Positions 10,421 to 22,062 of a DNA stretch of 64,000 nt are shown piece by piece. Source of the stretch: Gyrodactylus bullatarudis (Eukaryota > Platyhelminthes > Monogenea > Gyrodactylidea > Gyrodactylidae); the NCBI GenBank assembly GCA_012064415.1, contig SSNU01000045.1, positions 86,121 through 150,120 of the forward strand, read 5' to 3'. The position numbers and the translations under genes were made by a program. The notes under the pieces were generated by a model that saw only the letters and a program-made list of their open reading frames with translations, ran no database searches and was not told where the DNA came from. Positions within the stretch are counted from its first letter, which is position 1. Every line of letters starts with the position of its first letter.

Positions 10421-11675
10421 TTAGGTTGAGCGAAAAATAATGGAATTTTGACTTTAATCAAAAATTTCTCTATCAAATCAAATATTATTTAAAACAATAT
10501 GGGCACCAATAAATAGGAAATTTTTTCTTCTTTTTGTTTATCTAAAAATTTTATTCCAAAAATTTATAAGCATGAATTTATTAGATCATTTTGATACTAA
10601 AGATTTTCGCAAGATAATTGCATATGAGTTTTGTCTTGGAACAGGACCAGCAGAAACGTTCAAAAAGCTTAATTCAGTTTTTGGAGATCGAGTAAAACGT
10701 TCTACAGTGTTTCGTTGGCATTCTTCTTTCAAAGAAGGAAAAACGAATTTTGATGATGAGGTCAGGTCAGGCCGACCTTCTGAGATTGATCGTGAGGAAA
10801 TCATCAAAGCAGTAGAAGAAAATTGCCATTCATCGTCTAGAGCAATTTCTGCTGAATTAAATGTATCCCAGAATTCTGTTTGTCGTGTCCTACGTGAAGA
10901 GAATTTTGTCAATTCCTATGACGAGTTTGTGCCTCATGAGCTGAATGATGCCCAGAAGAAGAAAAGGGTCGAATGCGTCAAAAGACTGTTGCACAGAATA
11001 CAATATGACAGTTTTCTGAAGAATATTGTAACAACAGATGAAAAATGGATCTATCTGAGTGACCAAAGTCGCAAGAGATCATGGAAACGAGTCGGAGAAC
11101 ATGTCACCCAACCGACGCAAAATCGATTTGCCAAAAAGGTAATGCTGACAGTTTTTTGGACAATGAAAGGCATTGTTCACTATGAACTTCTAGATTATGG
11201 CCAGACAGTCAATGCTGGAAGATATTTGTCTTATCTGAAGGAAATGGTTGCGAAACTCAGAAAAAAATACCCAAAATTTGGTAGAGTCACATTTCTGCAA
11301 GACAATGCAAGACCTCATCTTGGAAAAGATGTGAACAAATTTTTCGAAGAAGAGAATTTCGATTTAATTGATCATCCACCTTATAGTCCTGATCTCGCTC
11401 CATCGGATTATCATCTTTTTTATCATCTCTTCAGCATTTCCTTAAAGGTAAAATTTTCAGATCAAAAGAAGAGGTCAGAATTGGACTGGATGACTTTTTT
11501 GCATAAAAATCTGAAGAATTCTATAGCGACGGGATCAAACAACTGCCGATTCGATGGCAGAAATGTCTTAATTCATCAGGAAATTACTTCCATTGATGAT
11601 ATTATATCATGTTTCTATATTGTGTAAATATATGTATTAATTAAATCCAGTCCCATTACTTTTCGCTCAACCTAA
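10421..11675 (+). mobile_element. mariner DNA transposon with intact ends
   Basis: Inverted ends TTAGGTTGAGCGAAAAATAA (10421 onward) and the complement of TTACTTTTCGCTCAACCTAA (ending 11675) differ at one base. TA dinucleotides flank both sides (10419-10420 and 11676-11677), the standard mariner target duplication. At 1255 bp it is full size. The transposase inside is nearly complete but frameshifted near its C terminus, so this copy is probably non-autonomous while still having mobilisable ends. Confidence 0.92.
10572..11627 (+). pseudogene. mariner transposase, C-terminal frameshift
   Basis: 351 codons from ATG 10572. The N-terminal HTH region (FDTKDFRKIIAYEF) and second HTH (SRAISAELNVSQNSVCRVL) are followed by the DDE catalytic core: VTTDEKW (first Asp), FLQDNARPH (second Asp) and HPPYSPDLAPSDYHLF (third Asp, DD34D mariner spacing). 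After YHLF the frame is wrong. The expected mariner C terminus (FLKGK, QLPIRWQKC, CLNSSG) lies in the frame starting at 11429, up to a stop at 11594, so a small indel sits at about 11412-11429. That second frame also has a TAA at 11504. Catalytic residues are intact, but the protein tail is replaced. Confidence 0.9.
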
Positions 11676-11810
11676 TAAAGTTATCGTTGATAACACTCAG
11701 GATAGAGAAAAATTTTAAATAAAATAAGGTTAAATTTCTGACCTGAGTTCTAAAATATTAAGAAAAACAAATATTTCAAATTTCCCAAATATTAAAATTT
11801 AATTTTCATA

Positions 11811-12341
11811 AGAACCGTAAACGTTATCCTATTAATTTATCCGCGATTGGATTAAACTTTAAATTCTGCTACAATCAGTATGACATGTGAAGGGGTGGAA
11901 GTCAGTCCAATTTTACGCTCAACTACTCGACTTTTTAGAATTTTTCGAAAAGTTTGCCATATTCCTTAGGACAAATAGACTTTCCAACAAGATTTTTCAA
12001 AACTTTTTTGAGCTTTTGGAAACTGCCACTGAACTTTATCGTTTGAGTTAGCTCAATGTGTAAAATCTTTGAAAATCGCTTGACTTATAATTTGATATTT
12101 AGAACTGAAAAAAAATTATAAAATGGCACATTTCGAGAATTGAACTTTTGTGTCTGTTTGCGATCAGATGACGGAAAAACCAGTGGCAGGATCGAAAACC
12201 TCATAAAATACTCAGGGGATCATTCTACTGAATTTTCAAAATCTTTCCCGAAAATATGGCAAAATTCTCACAAAAAAAATCTAGAAAGTCGAGCAGTTAA
12301 AGCTTCAATTCATAAATTAATAGGATAACGTTTACGGTTCT
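11811..12341. mobile_element. fold-back MITE with 30-bp perfect ends
   Basis: Bases 11811-11840 are the exact reverse complement of 12312-12341 (AGAACCGTAAACGTTATCCT at the outer end). Inside, the arms continue with lower similarity: ctactcgactttttagaa on the left and the complement of ctagaaagtcgagcag on the right. The left arm has an extra stretch of about 90 bp. It has no coding capacity, and the 62-codon frame at 12140 lies within it and is ignored. It sits just right of the mariner. Confidence 0.75.
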
Positions 12342-13247
12342 TAAATATAAAAATTTTGAATTTTTTTTCCCAGTCATAGGCAATTTTTCAGATCTAAGAA
12401 AAGATTCTAAATCATTACGAAGATTTACACGAGATTTTCCCATTTACCTTATTTTGAATTTTTCTCGACCCCAGTGTAATTTAGCTATCAATTATTTTTG
12501 TCTGATTACTAAAAATTGCGTCCATTAATTTTCAAAAATATTTTTTGGTCTTTACTCTGAAGCTTTAAATCAGAACGGAATTTCACAATAAATTATCACA
12601 AATGTTGTATTTTGGCCTATGTCACTCTGCTCTTTTTTCAAAAATCTAGCTCCATTATCAAGCGAAATAATTTTTTACGTTATAGGTCTTTAAAAACAAC
12701 ACGGATCCATGCAGAATGAAATGCTCCTTCACTTACTCAAGTTTTCTGCATCCCTATAAATAAAATCGCTGATTATGAATGTTCAATTAAATTTGGGTAT
12801 TTTCTGATCCAGAAACCAGCATTCTCTTAACATTTAGTAGTTATTGATCAGGCGATTGTATTTTATGGATAAAAGTTATTTTAATTTTTATCTATGACCC
12901 AGAGAATTCAAAATTCCACTTTCTATAACAAAACTTTCATTTGCTTGTCTAAAAATCTAACATCTAGGTGTAAGAGAACAATATCCATCAAGTTAGTTAT
13001 AATCATCATCACTTGTGGGTAAAATTTATGAAAGAATATCAATTAATTATTATAAAATCCAGAAAAATACTCGATTAATTCGATAAAATATACATGATGA
13101 ATGGGCAGAAACGAATGAAAATTATTTTAAATTCGTGTCAGGAAATAGGAGAATCAGGATATATATCCTCATTTATTGATAAAGAAATAAATCTCTTCGC
13201 TAATTTATCAAACATTATAATTATAACCTTATTATTATCAATATCTA
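12342..13247. other. no gene recognised
   Basis: AT-rich spacer upstream of the plus-strand gene at 13.25-14.56 kb. No exon with convincing splice sites or repeat family membership was seen. Confidence 0.4.
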
Positions 13248-13378
13248 ATGGACTGGTTAGAAATCGATACTTCCGAATGTATTAACAATTACAACATTAA
13301 TACCAATTTATCGACTTTTACAATTGACTCATATTCTTTAGGATTAGCTAATGGAAATGATAGAGGATTTAAAGTACA
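13248..13378 (+). CDS. candidate 5' exon of the coiled-coil gene (uncertain)
   Basis: An open frame begins with an ATG at 13248 (MDWLEIDTSECINNYNINT...) and has the polar, Asn/Ser-rich make-up of other coding exons here. Possible donors (GTACAG, GTTGCA near 13370-13379) leave phase 0. The next confident exon at 13888 needs phase 1, so at least one more exon would be required in between. I could not find it, so the linkage is unproven. Confidence 0.3.
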
Positions 13379-13762
13379 GGTTGCATGTATTGCAAATATA
13401 AAAATATCTCTTGAAATCCCTGAGAATTTTTTTCATAATTGGCATTTAATATTCTTATCTTTCAAATGAAGCTAGTTACCTTTTATTCCAGAAAAGTTAA
13501 ACCTGATCAAGATCTTATAAAAAAATTTTCCAAATCACTACCCGTGTTATTATGCAATACACGAAAACATACAAATAAACAAATGTAGAAAGGTCACGGT
13601 CCTTTTTTAGGAGCACCCAGGAAAATTTGTTACCTTAAAAAAATTTTCTACTGTATTAAAAAAAACCTATTTGCTGATCCCTTAGGAAAAAATAAAATAC
13701 CTTTCTATCAAATATCTCAAATATCCAATTGCCTGCTCGATATCTCTTATAGTTTAGAGAAT

Positions 13763-13808
13763 TAATTCCAAAAGTAGCACCAAATCTATTCGAAAAATTT
13801 CCAAAGTG
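13763..13808 (-). repeat. inverted copy of part of the coiled-coil gene's last exon
   Basis: On the minus strand this reads tttggaaatttttcgaatag and continues to ttttggaattaa. It matches 14490-14537 of the last exon (coding NFGNFSNRFWATFGI) with about two mismatches. It lies upstream of the exon at 13888, so pre-mRNA could fold back on its own last exon. Confidence 0.6.
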
Positions 13809-13887
13809 GGAATAATCCTAAAACTAGCCCAATTCTAGAAATTTTTTCTCATATTTACTAAATATTATTTAGCTCCAAATTTTACAG

Positions 13888-14559
13888 AATCTATAAATGA
13901 TAAATTATTGAATATTAGCAATCTTCATTGGGAATTACTTCAATCAAATTGCCTTTCGGATTTATTTTTATTAAGAAAAGTGAAAAATACTGATAAAACA
14001 TCTGACTATTATATGCAAAAAGTTGAGAATTCTCTCGAAACTTGGAAATTCTTGAAAGTCTATCAGATTACTATAGAAGGTACTTATCAAGTTACAAAAG
14101 AGTGCTTCTGTAACTTAATGAAACTATGGCTATCCTTGTTCTCATCTTTTTGCTGTCCCAAAATTTATCTAGTTCACCCAATGAATTATCACCTTCCTTT
14201 TAAAAAATGAACTCAGTAAAAAGAGCATATTCTGAATCGATTAACCTCTGCGATCTCGATGATCTGGAAGAGCAATATTTCTTTGAGCTTGAAGCAAAGA
14301 AGAAAAGAGGTAAATCAAGAATAAGACTTAAGGATGTGAAAAGAAAATTGAAGATCAAAGAAAAATTTTAAATAAAACTTTAATGGAGAAATATGAGCAA
14401 CGTATTTTGAAATTGTTAATAGAAATGATAAATAATATTTCAAAAAAGTTGAAAATTTCAGAATTCGATGAACTGAATTACGTTGGGGTTAATTTTGGAA
14501 ATTTTTCGAATAGATTTTGGGCTACTTTTGGAATTAAGCCTAGTTTAGAAGATAACTAG
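13888..14559 (+). CDS. unidentified coiled-coil protein, C-terminal exons
   Basis: Three exons fit together with consistent phase 1 junctions: 13888-14079, 14217-14309 and 14333-14559 (stop TAG 14557). The first encodes ISNLHWELLQSNCLSDLFLL; the second an acidic then basic stretch (CDLDDLEEQYFFELEAKKKR); the third a likely helical coiled coil (KYEQRILKLLIEMINNISKK) followed by FGNFSNRFWATFGIKPSLED. The last intron is only 23 bp (14310-14332, GTAAAT...TTAAG). A 44-bp alternative ending at 14353 also keeps frame. Without that splice the frame stops at 14370, next to an AATAAA at 14372. I do not recognise the family. The 5' end is not resolved. Confidence 0.55.
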
Positions 14560-14895
14560 TTTTAGTGCCAAAAAATGCCAATTTTAACTTCTATTATCTT
14601 TGAAAGGAAAAATAGGCTTTCAAAAAGGAATTCAGATTCGTAATCAGCGTAAGACCCGCTCAGTTTGAAGGATCTTGGTAAATCGAAAATTCACTGGTTT
14701 TCAAGCAGTATAATTTATTAAGAAATCAAAATTCTGAATCGCGAAATTATGGGATCAATACTTTCTTTCTCAGGCTAATTATGATCCTTATAAACTTCAT
14801 TAGAACATCCTCTCATTTTTAAATCATTAGTTATTTTGAGTTTGAAGTTCAAAAAAGCAAATTTGCCGAAAGCTCAAAATTGTCCACATTTTTCT

Positions 14896-15261
14896 TTAAT
14901 TAGTAAAAGTGGGACACATATTCTCGAGTTGAAAATTATTTTTTGAAGACATAAGTTGCCTGATTTCCTCAAAGATATTTTTGGGTTGCTGACCTGGAGT
15001 CATCCTGGAGCTGAGAACGAGCGAAAGATTTGTTTTGGCAAATAAAGCTTTATTTTCGTCGGTTCTCTTCAGACCAAACACCGACTTTCGATATATATTT
15101 ATATATAAAATAAGGTTGTGAACATAAAGGATTAGCCAATAGCAAAAAAAATTATTTTTATCAATTTGAAATTTTTGAAAATTTAAAATTCCTAACTTCA
15201 CATTAACTAGGTTTATATTTTCTCGATCCAAAAATCGGCTTTTAGCAGATTGAGATTTCAT
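14896..15261 (-). CDS. small unidentified protein, two exons
   Basis: Exon 1, 15261-15208, starts at an ATG and encodes MKSQSAKSRFLDRENINL. A 123-bp intron follows (GTTAAT...GAAAG). Exon 2, 15084-14896, encodes SVFGLKRTDENKALFAKTNL and ends ...FTN before TAA. Both junctions are phase 0, giving an 80-residue polar protein. The reading frame also runs through the intron, but that stretch is Ile/Tyr/Phe-rich and unlike the flanks, so splicing is preferred. I recognise no family. It is convergent with the coiled-coil gene ending at 14559. Confidence 0.45.
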   Translation of the reverse strand: MKSQSAKSRFLDRENINLVNVKLGILNFQKFQIDKNNFFCYWLILYVHNLILYINIYRKSVFGLKRTDENKALFAKTNLSLVLSSRMTPGQQPKNIFEEIRQLMSSKNNFQLENMCPTFTN

Positions 15262-15755
15262 GGGCTTGATTCGACAATAAAAGTAATTTTAATTTTTTAT
15301 CTATGACCTTTAGAAATATGTTTTTTTTCCATAAAACGTTTTGGACATAAACTTTCTCGATCTTTTATGAATAGATCTCTTATCGAATGATTGGTAACCA
15401 AACTTTCTTCTGAATTGATATGACCCTGCAGGATTTTAACAGTTTAAATCCATTATATTCATGGGCTAATTGATAAGATGAATTTTTTTAGTGTAATGAG
15501 AAACATATAATATTGGCTGATTGTTCATGAAGAGAATGACCGTTGTTTAAACTAGACACAAAAATAAAATAACTTTTTCATTAAATTCACCCAAGCACTC
15601 TGCATTAGATCGGAGTGAACTTCATTGGCTTTCTACCGATAATATTAGTACCAAAATTTTTTGATAAATTTCTCTTTATTAGAAATTCTTAAAAAATTAA
15701 TGTGATTTTAACACGAAACTTTGAAAATTTGAAGCAATTCTGCCATATATGTTCT

Positions 15756-16243
15756 TTATAATTTCTCCGACAGATTGCTGATAAAGCCGTCTCTATTGAA
15801 CCAGAGAGATTTCTGATAAGATTCTGAATCTTCATCTACTAACTGGTGTGTTTTCCAAATCACATTTGACTCTAGAAATCCTGAATGCTCTTTGATCTCT
15901 GAGAGACAAAAAATTAAGTCAGCTGAAATCGAACTTGATGAAGACTATCTTCTCGGGCCAATACAGAAAAATCGGGATTAATTTCTATCAAAATCTTAAA
16001 ACCACAATTTTCAAAAACAAAAAATGTTTTTTGATCGATCAGAATTGTTAAAATCATAGAAATAAAAACGCTTTTTATAATTTTTAAGCTGAAACATAAA
16101 AAGATATTTTTCGATCGCCGAATTTCGACTTTTTTTGAGAGTCTGATCAAAAGAGGTTTTAAGATTAAAATTAAGAGAGTTGAATTCATTGATTTCACTG
16201 TTAGTTGAATTTGAATGCACTACTGAATCCACTATCCGACTGT
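15756..16243 (-). CDS. unidentified gene, C-terminal exons (minus strand)
   Basis: An exon opens after an acceptor TATTAG at 16244 and reads SRIVDSVVHSNSTNSEINEF and on to TLKKSRNSAIEK, an Asn/Ser-rich stretch. A second coding piece carries EINPDFSVLARED to 15946. A proposed 23-bp intron (15945-15923, GTCTTC...TTTCAG) leads to DLIFCLSEIKEHSGFLES, WKTHQLVDEDSESYQKSLWF and ends SNLSEKL, stop 15758-15756. The join between the first two pieces (about 15990-16120) is unclear, and the start codon is not seen, so exons are missing upstream. The GTC donor is weak. No family recognised. Confidence 0.4.
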
Positions 16244-16249
16244 CTAATA

Positions 16250-19200
16250 TTTTTCTGCTATAATAGGTTTCCTTGAAAGATATCGATGATTTTTCCGCTC
16301 ACTGAAATACATTAGCGCCTAAAAAAATTCCTTCATAAGTTATCGGTTTGTTACAAGACTCATATGGACACACTGTCAATAGGATAAAAAATTTGGTTTA
16401 CGAATACTGAAATTTTTCTTTCTGTGAGGAATAAACTTTTATTACTGTTAATAATAATAAAAAACTCTGCTGGGATTATTGCAATAATATTATTGTCGTG
16501 TGAATAAAATACATCTTCTCTGTATGTAATGCTAATAAAATTTATTTTTCAATGCAATAAGCACCAGCATTCCTCCTCTAGAAATGCAATAATTTACTCA
16601 TAGAGTAATAAATAAAATTTATTCAATGTTTCTTTTTCAGAGGTTTTAATCCTCAGACAAGAAAAAATTAAAAGGTTACAGTGTACTACGAAACTCATGG
16701 ATATCAGGGAATAAGATGTATCAAGAGTCAGAAAATTTTTCGTAAAGATTTCAAAAATCGAATCAGATTTTACCATTAATCGTTATTTAAGGCAGGAAAT
16801 CTGAAAGAGGTAAAAAATTGGTTGATTTTAAGACACTACTAAACACCAGATAAAAAGATATTTCAACTAAAAAACCAAATTATATTTTGTTTCCTAACAC
16901 ATTCTCAAACATTGAACCTCAAAAAAGTGATCGAAATAGTGTTGATCCAAAATAAATTGAGTAAAAATTTAAATCCGCTGTAGAATTTGGAATTAAATTT
17001 TTTAATTCTCAAAAATTTCATTTAGAAGGTTGAAAATTTTTATGCTTCTGTAATAAGATAAACAAAATTGTGAAAATTTTCAAATTAAAAACGTTTTTTT
17101 GATTAATTTAACTTGAACTAACATTGCTTCTAACAGAAATGTTGCAAAAATCACTTAAACCTTCTTTAATTTTTTTTCAATAGATTAAATTTATCTTGAG
17201 ATATACCTTGACGAATATGAATAATGAGGAATTTAAGGGTGGATGGGGAATCGATCTATACTTATATGTATTATAGTTTTAATTACAGTAAAAATATTTC
17301 TATTGGAACATCTTATTTTTATTGAAACACAAAAACTCACTATTTTTCCTATCTAAATGTATAGAAATCACTTGCTGCATTCTGATCGGTCGATATAAAT
17401 AATGCTTAATTAGGGGGTAAATATTCGTGTTTCAATAAAAATAAGATGTTCTAATAGAAATATTTTTACTGTAAATAATAAATACAGATTTGTATAATTT
17501 CTTTCGATAAATATTTATAATTAAATAACGTGTTTTCCTGAAATGGTATGTATCAGAATACAATACTTGCATTTTGTATTTCACATGTAAAATATGTCCA
17601 AGGGGTCTCTTCTTAATGCATACTCCAAAGTCTAGAGTCCAGATAGCATGTATACCATACATTGTATGGTTTGATATGGTTTGTACGAAAACTATGATTG
17701 GTGAACCATGTTCATACAAAGGTCTCACTTGATGTTTACCCCTTTTTGTTTTCTGAATTGTAAAATTACATGAAATAATTTTTTCAAAAGGGGTATCTGA
17801 AGAATTTAGTCCTTAGCAATTCTAAATGTCACTTGAAAATAAACTTAGAAAATAAAGGATTGAGAACAACCTTTTCTTTTTCGTGAAAAAAATGAGAGGG
17901 GAAAGATATTTCAATTCAATTTTAAGAAAGTACATAAAAATGTTAAATAAAATACCATTCCAGGAAAACACGTTATTTAATTATAAATATTTATCGAAAG
18001 AAATTATACAAATCTGTATTTGTTATTTAATTAAAACTATAATACATATAAGCATAGATCGATTCCCCATCCACCCTTAAATTCCTCATTATTCATATTC
18101 GTCAAGGTATATTTAGCAGATTATGCATAATCGGCAAATTATCCAAATTCGTCACAACATAACAATATTTTGCGGGATAAAATACTTGAAGATTAAATTT
18201 ATCATATCCAACTCTACTAGATGCTTCTTGTGAAGAAGAAAGTGTCGAATCTCTTCCAGACTCTTAAATTTCAATTTGAATAATTTTTTCAACACAAGCA
18301 AAATATTCCATAAGATTATCGGAGATTAATACTCGTTCTATATCCAATCCAAAGAACTCCACATACATAAAAGAGTATTTGATTTTCTTTGTTTAAATTT
18401 TTAATTGAATTCGCGCAAGATTCACTCACTTTCTAATTCAAACGAATTTACCCACTCAGACTCAATTGAAGATACAGATTATAAATATTAGCACTGACTT
18501 TCAAGCGAGAAACTCTTACTTGAATTTGGTTACTTGTAAATGGTTAAACTAACAAGCTTCCAAGTTTGTATCCATAAAAATGTATGAAATGAATTATCTG
18601 TCAATTTCAATTAGAAAATCCCTATTCCCTTAATAACACACACGTTTTTTTATTTTTGTTAATTTTATTTCTAAATAAACATGTCAATAAAACATTGCTC
18701 TGCATTTTTGAGGAGTATCACTTTTTTATGGAATAGATATAGCCTTTTTCAACAAATGATTGCCATTATTTAAAAAAATATTTACAGTATTTCATTTGCA
18801 TGTTTTTTTTATTTCTTTCCACCTTTGCATAGCCACATGCAAACGAGAAAAATGGTTCTCCCTTTCCCAGTTCCATGACTTGATAAAAAGAGAATTTTGC
18901 TTCTCTTACAACTCTGGAAACTCGAAAAAAGGGGGTTTACAAGAACGAAATGATTTTGTATATTCTAACCAACTTTTTCAGAAAGAGCTAACTTTTTTCT
19001 TTAAGATATGAGCGTTTGAAGTTAAAAATTACTGAGAAAATTAACTCCAAAATCTCTTCGAAAAAAATGGCAGGAAACACATAATTTTGGTGGTTAAAAT
19101 GGAGTGTTTAATCTGAGAACGCTTTTGAAGTGCTCTCTCAACAGTCTTTTCATGTTTAGAATATACAAACAAAAAAATGAGAAGAATAAAGTGAAAAAAA

Positions 19201-20444
19201 TTTTCAGCATGTCTCACAGCGATTTCAAGTTTTTGTTTTAATTAGTTTGGATCAAATTTTTGATTTCTCTCGATATCAAATAAGATACAGGTTTTAGCTT
19301 ATTCATAAAATAAACCAATCTGGCTATGAATTTATCCTCCCTGTAGTCATAAAACGGACTTCCTGATTAGGGATTGAAGAAGTGTTTGTTTTGGGAGTAG
19401 AGCAGGCCCCTTTTCACACCCTAGATATTTTTGATGAAAAAAGAGAAATGATAATCAAGAAAATGTTTTCACAATTGCATGATCAACTTTAATTGATGAT
19501 AGAATGGTTATTTTAAATCTAAGGTATGCAGTTTATTGTACAGTTGTGATCTAGAAATTAAAATTTTTTGAATGGTCTAAAAATATATATTAGAACAATA
19601 TGATTTTTTAAATTCTAACCAACTTTTACAGAAAAAGGATAAATTTTTATCGAAGCTCTTTAATAAGCTCTTTTTCTTGAAAGATGAACGTTTGAAGATA
19701 AAATTTAGGGAGAAAATTAACTCCAAAATCACAAAAAGTAGCTGGAATGCGCAATTTTTTGTTTGGGGCGACACTCAAGGTATCATAAGATAGGAAATTG
19801 AATTTTGATTCTAATGATGCCTAATTAGTTAATTGAATTTTTTATTTTAATGAAAATTGTTTGAAATTATATTTGAATTTTAAAGTCTCAAATTTGGTTT
19901 TTTCAATTTATCTCAAAAACCAAACACAATTCAGGAAATATAATTAGCAATTATTAATTACAGATCTGACATCAGCACAAAATTTCGATCCAGCTGTTGT
20001 TTGGATCAAGATCCTATTGCACTTTGTTATCTGTTTCTTACTACACTACTACTGTACATTTCCTAAAGGATCATCAGTAGACTGGGTCCCTATCTTTTTA
20101 AACGGTGAAAATTAAATTCATTTCTTAACTAAACGGGAAGCGTAGATTAAGAATTTCTAGGTATTTTAAGTCTACCATGTTCATAGTAGCTTTTAGCTCT
20201 TTGACTCTAACTAATCGTGTCCATACAAGTAAGGATATGTAATATATATATATATAATTATTATTCAAATCAACTAAACGAGGATTTAAAAAAAAAATCT
20301 TTTGAAATTCATTGGATAATTTCAAAATTTCACAAATAAGCTAGAATGCTTTTCTTCAGATTTTTTTGTTGATGGGCATAACTTTTTTTTTGTTAGAAAG
20401 TATGGTTTTATTGAGTTAGGAAAGAAAAAATAAATAAATATATA
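16250..20444. other. intergenic; repeat-derived, no confident gene
   Basis: Contents seen: a decayed coding-like repeat at about 16630-16770 (QCTTKLMDIRE) shared with 29110-29270; a partial copy at 16985-17180 of the fold-back family found at 34143-34584; the palindromic element 17203-18107; and direct repeats of about 120 bp at 18955-19090 and 19605-19770 (tctaaccaacttttncagaa, gagaaaattaactccaaaat). A Penelope 3'-end motif lies at 20051-20080 (minus). Remaining open frames are short and low-complexity. Confidence 0.5.
17203..18107. mobile_element. nested palindromic element
   Basis: The outer arms 17203-17273 and about 18035-18107 are reverse complements (gagatataccttgacgaata; ggatggggaatcgatct). 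Inside, 17286-17330 is the reverse complement of 17427-17473 (gtgtttcaataaaaataaga), and 17475-17540 pairs with 17958-18030 (ggaaaacacgttatttaatt). The result is a stem with an internal side hairpin, probably a non-autonomous inverted-repeat transposon that acquired a second inversion. No coding capacity. Confidence 0.6.
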
Positions 20445-21003
20445 TGTTACCGTGAGTTTAGGAAATCAGTGATTGTTAGTAATTCACTAGTGAATGTTAG
20501 TAATCAGTGTGTCTTTAGTGAATCTAGCTATTACCCAAACTCACTGAGAAAGTCAGTGAGTTCATCAACTCAACCAATTGATTAAAATTAATGAGAAAAA
20601 ATGAATAATTTATTTATTGCCACAAGGAAGAGAATGATGACATCTAGAGTTACATGAAACTTGATTCTTTTTACATTTACAGGTGAGTGTTTTACAATTT
20701 CTAATACAATTACATTTGAATATTCCTAGTTCATTTCCAAGGGAAAATTCGGCATTTATCTCTCTTAATGAACACTCATTTTCTTTGACACTAGAGATGT
20801 CGTAAAATTTTTCAGAAACCACATCTAATTGATTAGCTGCTACCAATTTATTCAGGGTACCATGAATAGTTCCAACTTTGTAAAGACCATTTTGTTCATG
20901 ACTCTCAGTTATAACACCAATTATAGATTTAAAATCGCCCCTTCCTCTATCAACGTCAGGAATTTTAATTCTGCAGTTGTCTCCTACCTTGATAGTATGG
21001 CGG
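20445..21003 (-). mobile_element. KRBA2/Ginger-type integrase element, 3' fragment
   Basis: The minus-strand translation over 21000-20610 reads GDNCRIKIPDVDRGRGDFKS, then IIGVI...YKVGTIHGTLNKL, then a cysteine-rich tail with CNCIRNC and CKCKKNQVSCNSRCHHSLPC before the stop. This is the well-known C-terminal module of KRBA2-like integrases encoded by animal DNA transposons. The probable terminus is TGTTACCGTGAG at 20445, flanked by TATA, like the TGTTACG end of the element at 50590. The upstream integrase core is absent, and a LINE lies next to it. Confidence 0.65.
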
Positions 21004-21111
21004 TTTAAAAATAAAATAATATAATTTGATTAATCTATGTTCGTGAAATATGTATAATGAGAATTGTAGAAATAAATAAGCCTTTCAAGAAATTTCATTA
21101 ACATTCTGGGA

Positions 21112-22062
21112 TTAATGAAGATTAGCATAGAGGAGACTCTTAGAATAATCAAGTTTAGACCTTATGTGAGACATTATAGTTTTAATGTTAGTCAGTTCAT
21201 GACATTCAGAGATTTTATATTTTTTATCAATCATATTATATGAAGATAGTAAATAGTGATTTGAAAAAGAGGGGTTTCTGAGGTTATATGAAATTTCAAA
21301 TATTTAAACAGATTTAGCAAATGATTTAATAATGATGGCATATCTTCTAACCCAGATAGGGTTAAGGCCAGAGATTAATACGCGAGAATAGAGGATTCTA
21401 AATCTGGATATAAGAAATAGAGGAATCTAGATTGAATATGTTCAATCTCGAGAGATTTTTCAAAAGTTAGTGAGGGAACAAGAGGAGAGATATAGTCAAA
21501 GTTATTTAAGACTAAAGCTTTGAAAGCCTTAAGCCTTAGATTAACGGACCTAGAGAATTTTAGAATTGAGAAAATTGTGGTTTTTATTTTAGGGAGATTA
21601 GAGAGAGGGTCAATTTTAAGTCCATCAAAGATACTGAAACCCAGGTCCAAAGTTAAGGAGACAATTTCTCCAGGAAGTAGAAGAGATTCCGAGAGGGTTG
21701 CAGGGAGACCGCATGGGAGTAACAATTTACATTTATCTCTATTAATATAGAGCCCCATGGCCTCAAGGGAATCTTTAAGAAGACAGAAGTTGTGATTTAT
21801 TTTCAGTATATCAAGGGAATTTTTCACCTTGAAGAGGAATTTGAAATCGTCAGCAAATTTAAGGAGAACACCCTCTATGTTCTCAGGGAGCTGAATATCA
21901 GCGAAGCAAATGTTAAAGAGAAGTGGGCCGATTATTGAATCCTGGGGAACACCCGAGTTGATTGATTCAAGTTTACTAGTGGTGGAGTTAAAAGAAACAA
22001 ATTGTTTCCGATTAGAGAGAAAAAACATTGTTAGATTGATTATATGTGGGCAAATTTTAAGT
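21112..22062 (-). mobile_element. LINE (non-LTR) reverse transcriptase, 5'-truncated
   Basis: An open stretch 22062-21375 holds the RT palm: INSGVPQDSIIGPLLFNICF and the active-site box LKFADDFKFL (FADD). A thumb region follows with LKAFKALVLNNFDYISP and IEHIQSRFLYFLYP. A frameshift near 21375 moves the continuation (RRYAIIIKSFAKS) to another frame, which has one stop and ends MSHIRSKLDYSKSLLYANLH, stop at 21112. The same 3' end occurs at 5033-5346. It is of the Jockey/CR1/L2 sort with no N-terminal endonuclease present, so it is inactive. Confidence 0.8.

Noticed and set aside
15085..15207. Reading the small minus-strand gene straight through as 121 residues
   Set aside because: The middle stretch is Ile/Tyr/Phe-rich and bounded by usable splice sites in phase 0; splicing gives a more even product. 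Not excluded.
18760..19011. 83-codon plus-strand frame
   Set aside because: Phe/Leu-rich low-complexity translation, partly inside a direct repeat shared with 19.6 kb.
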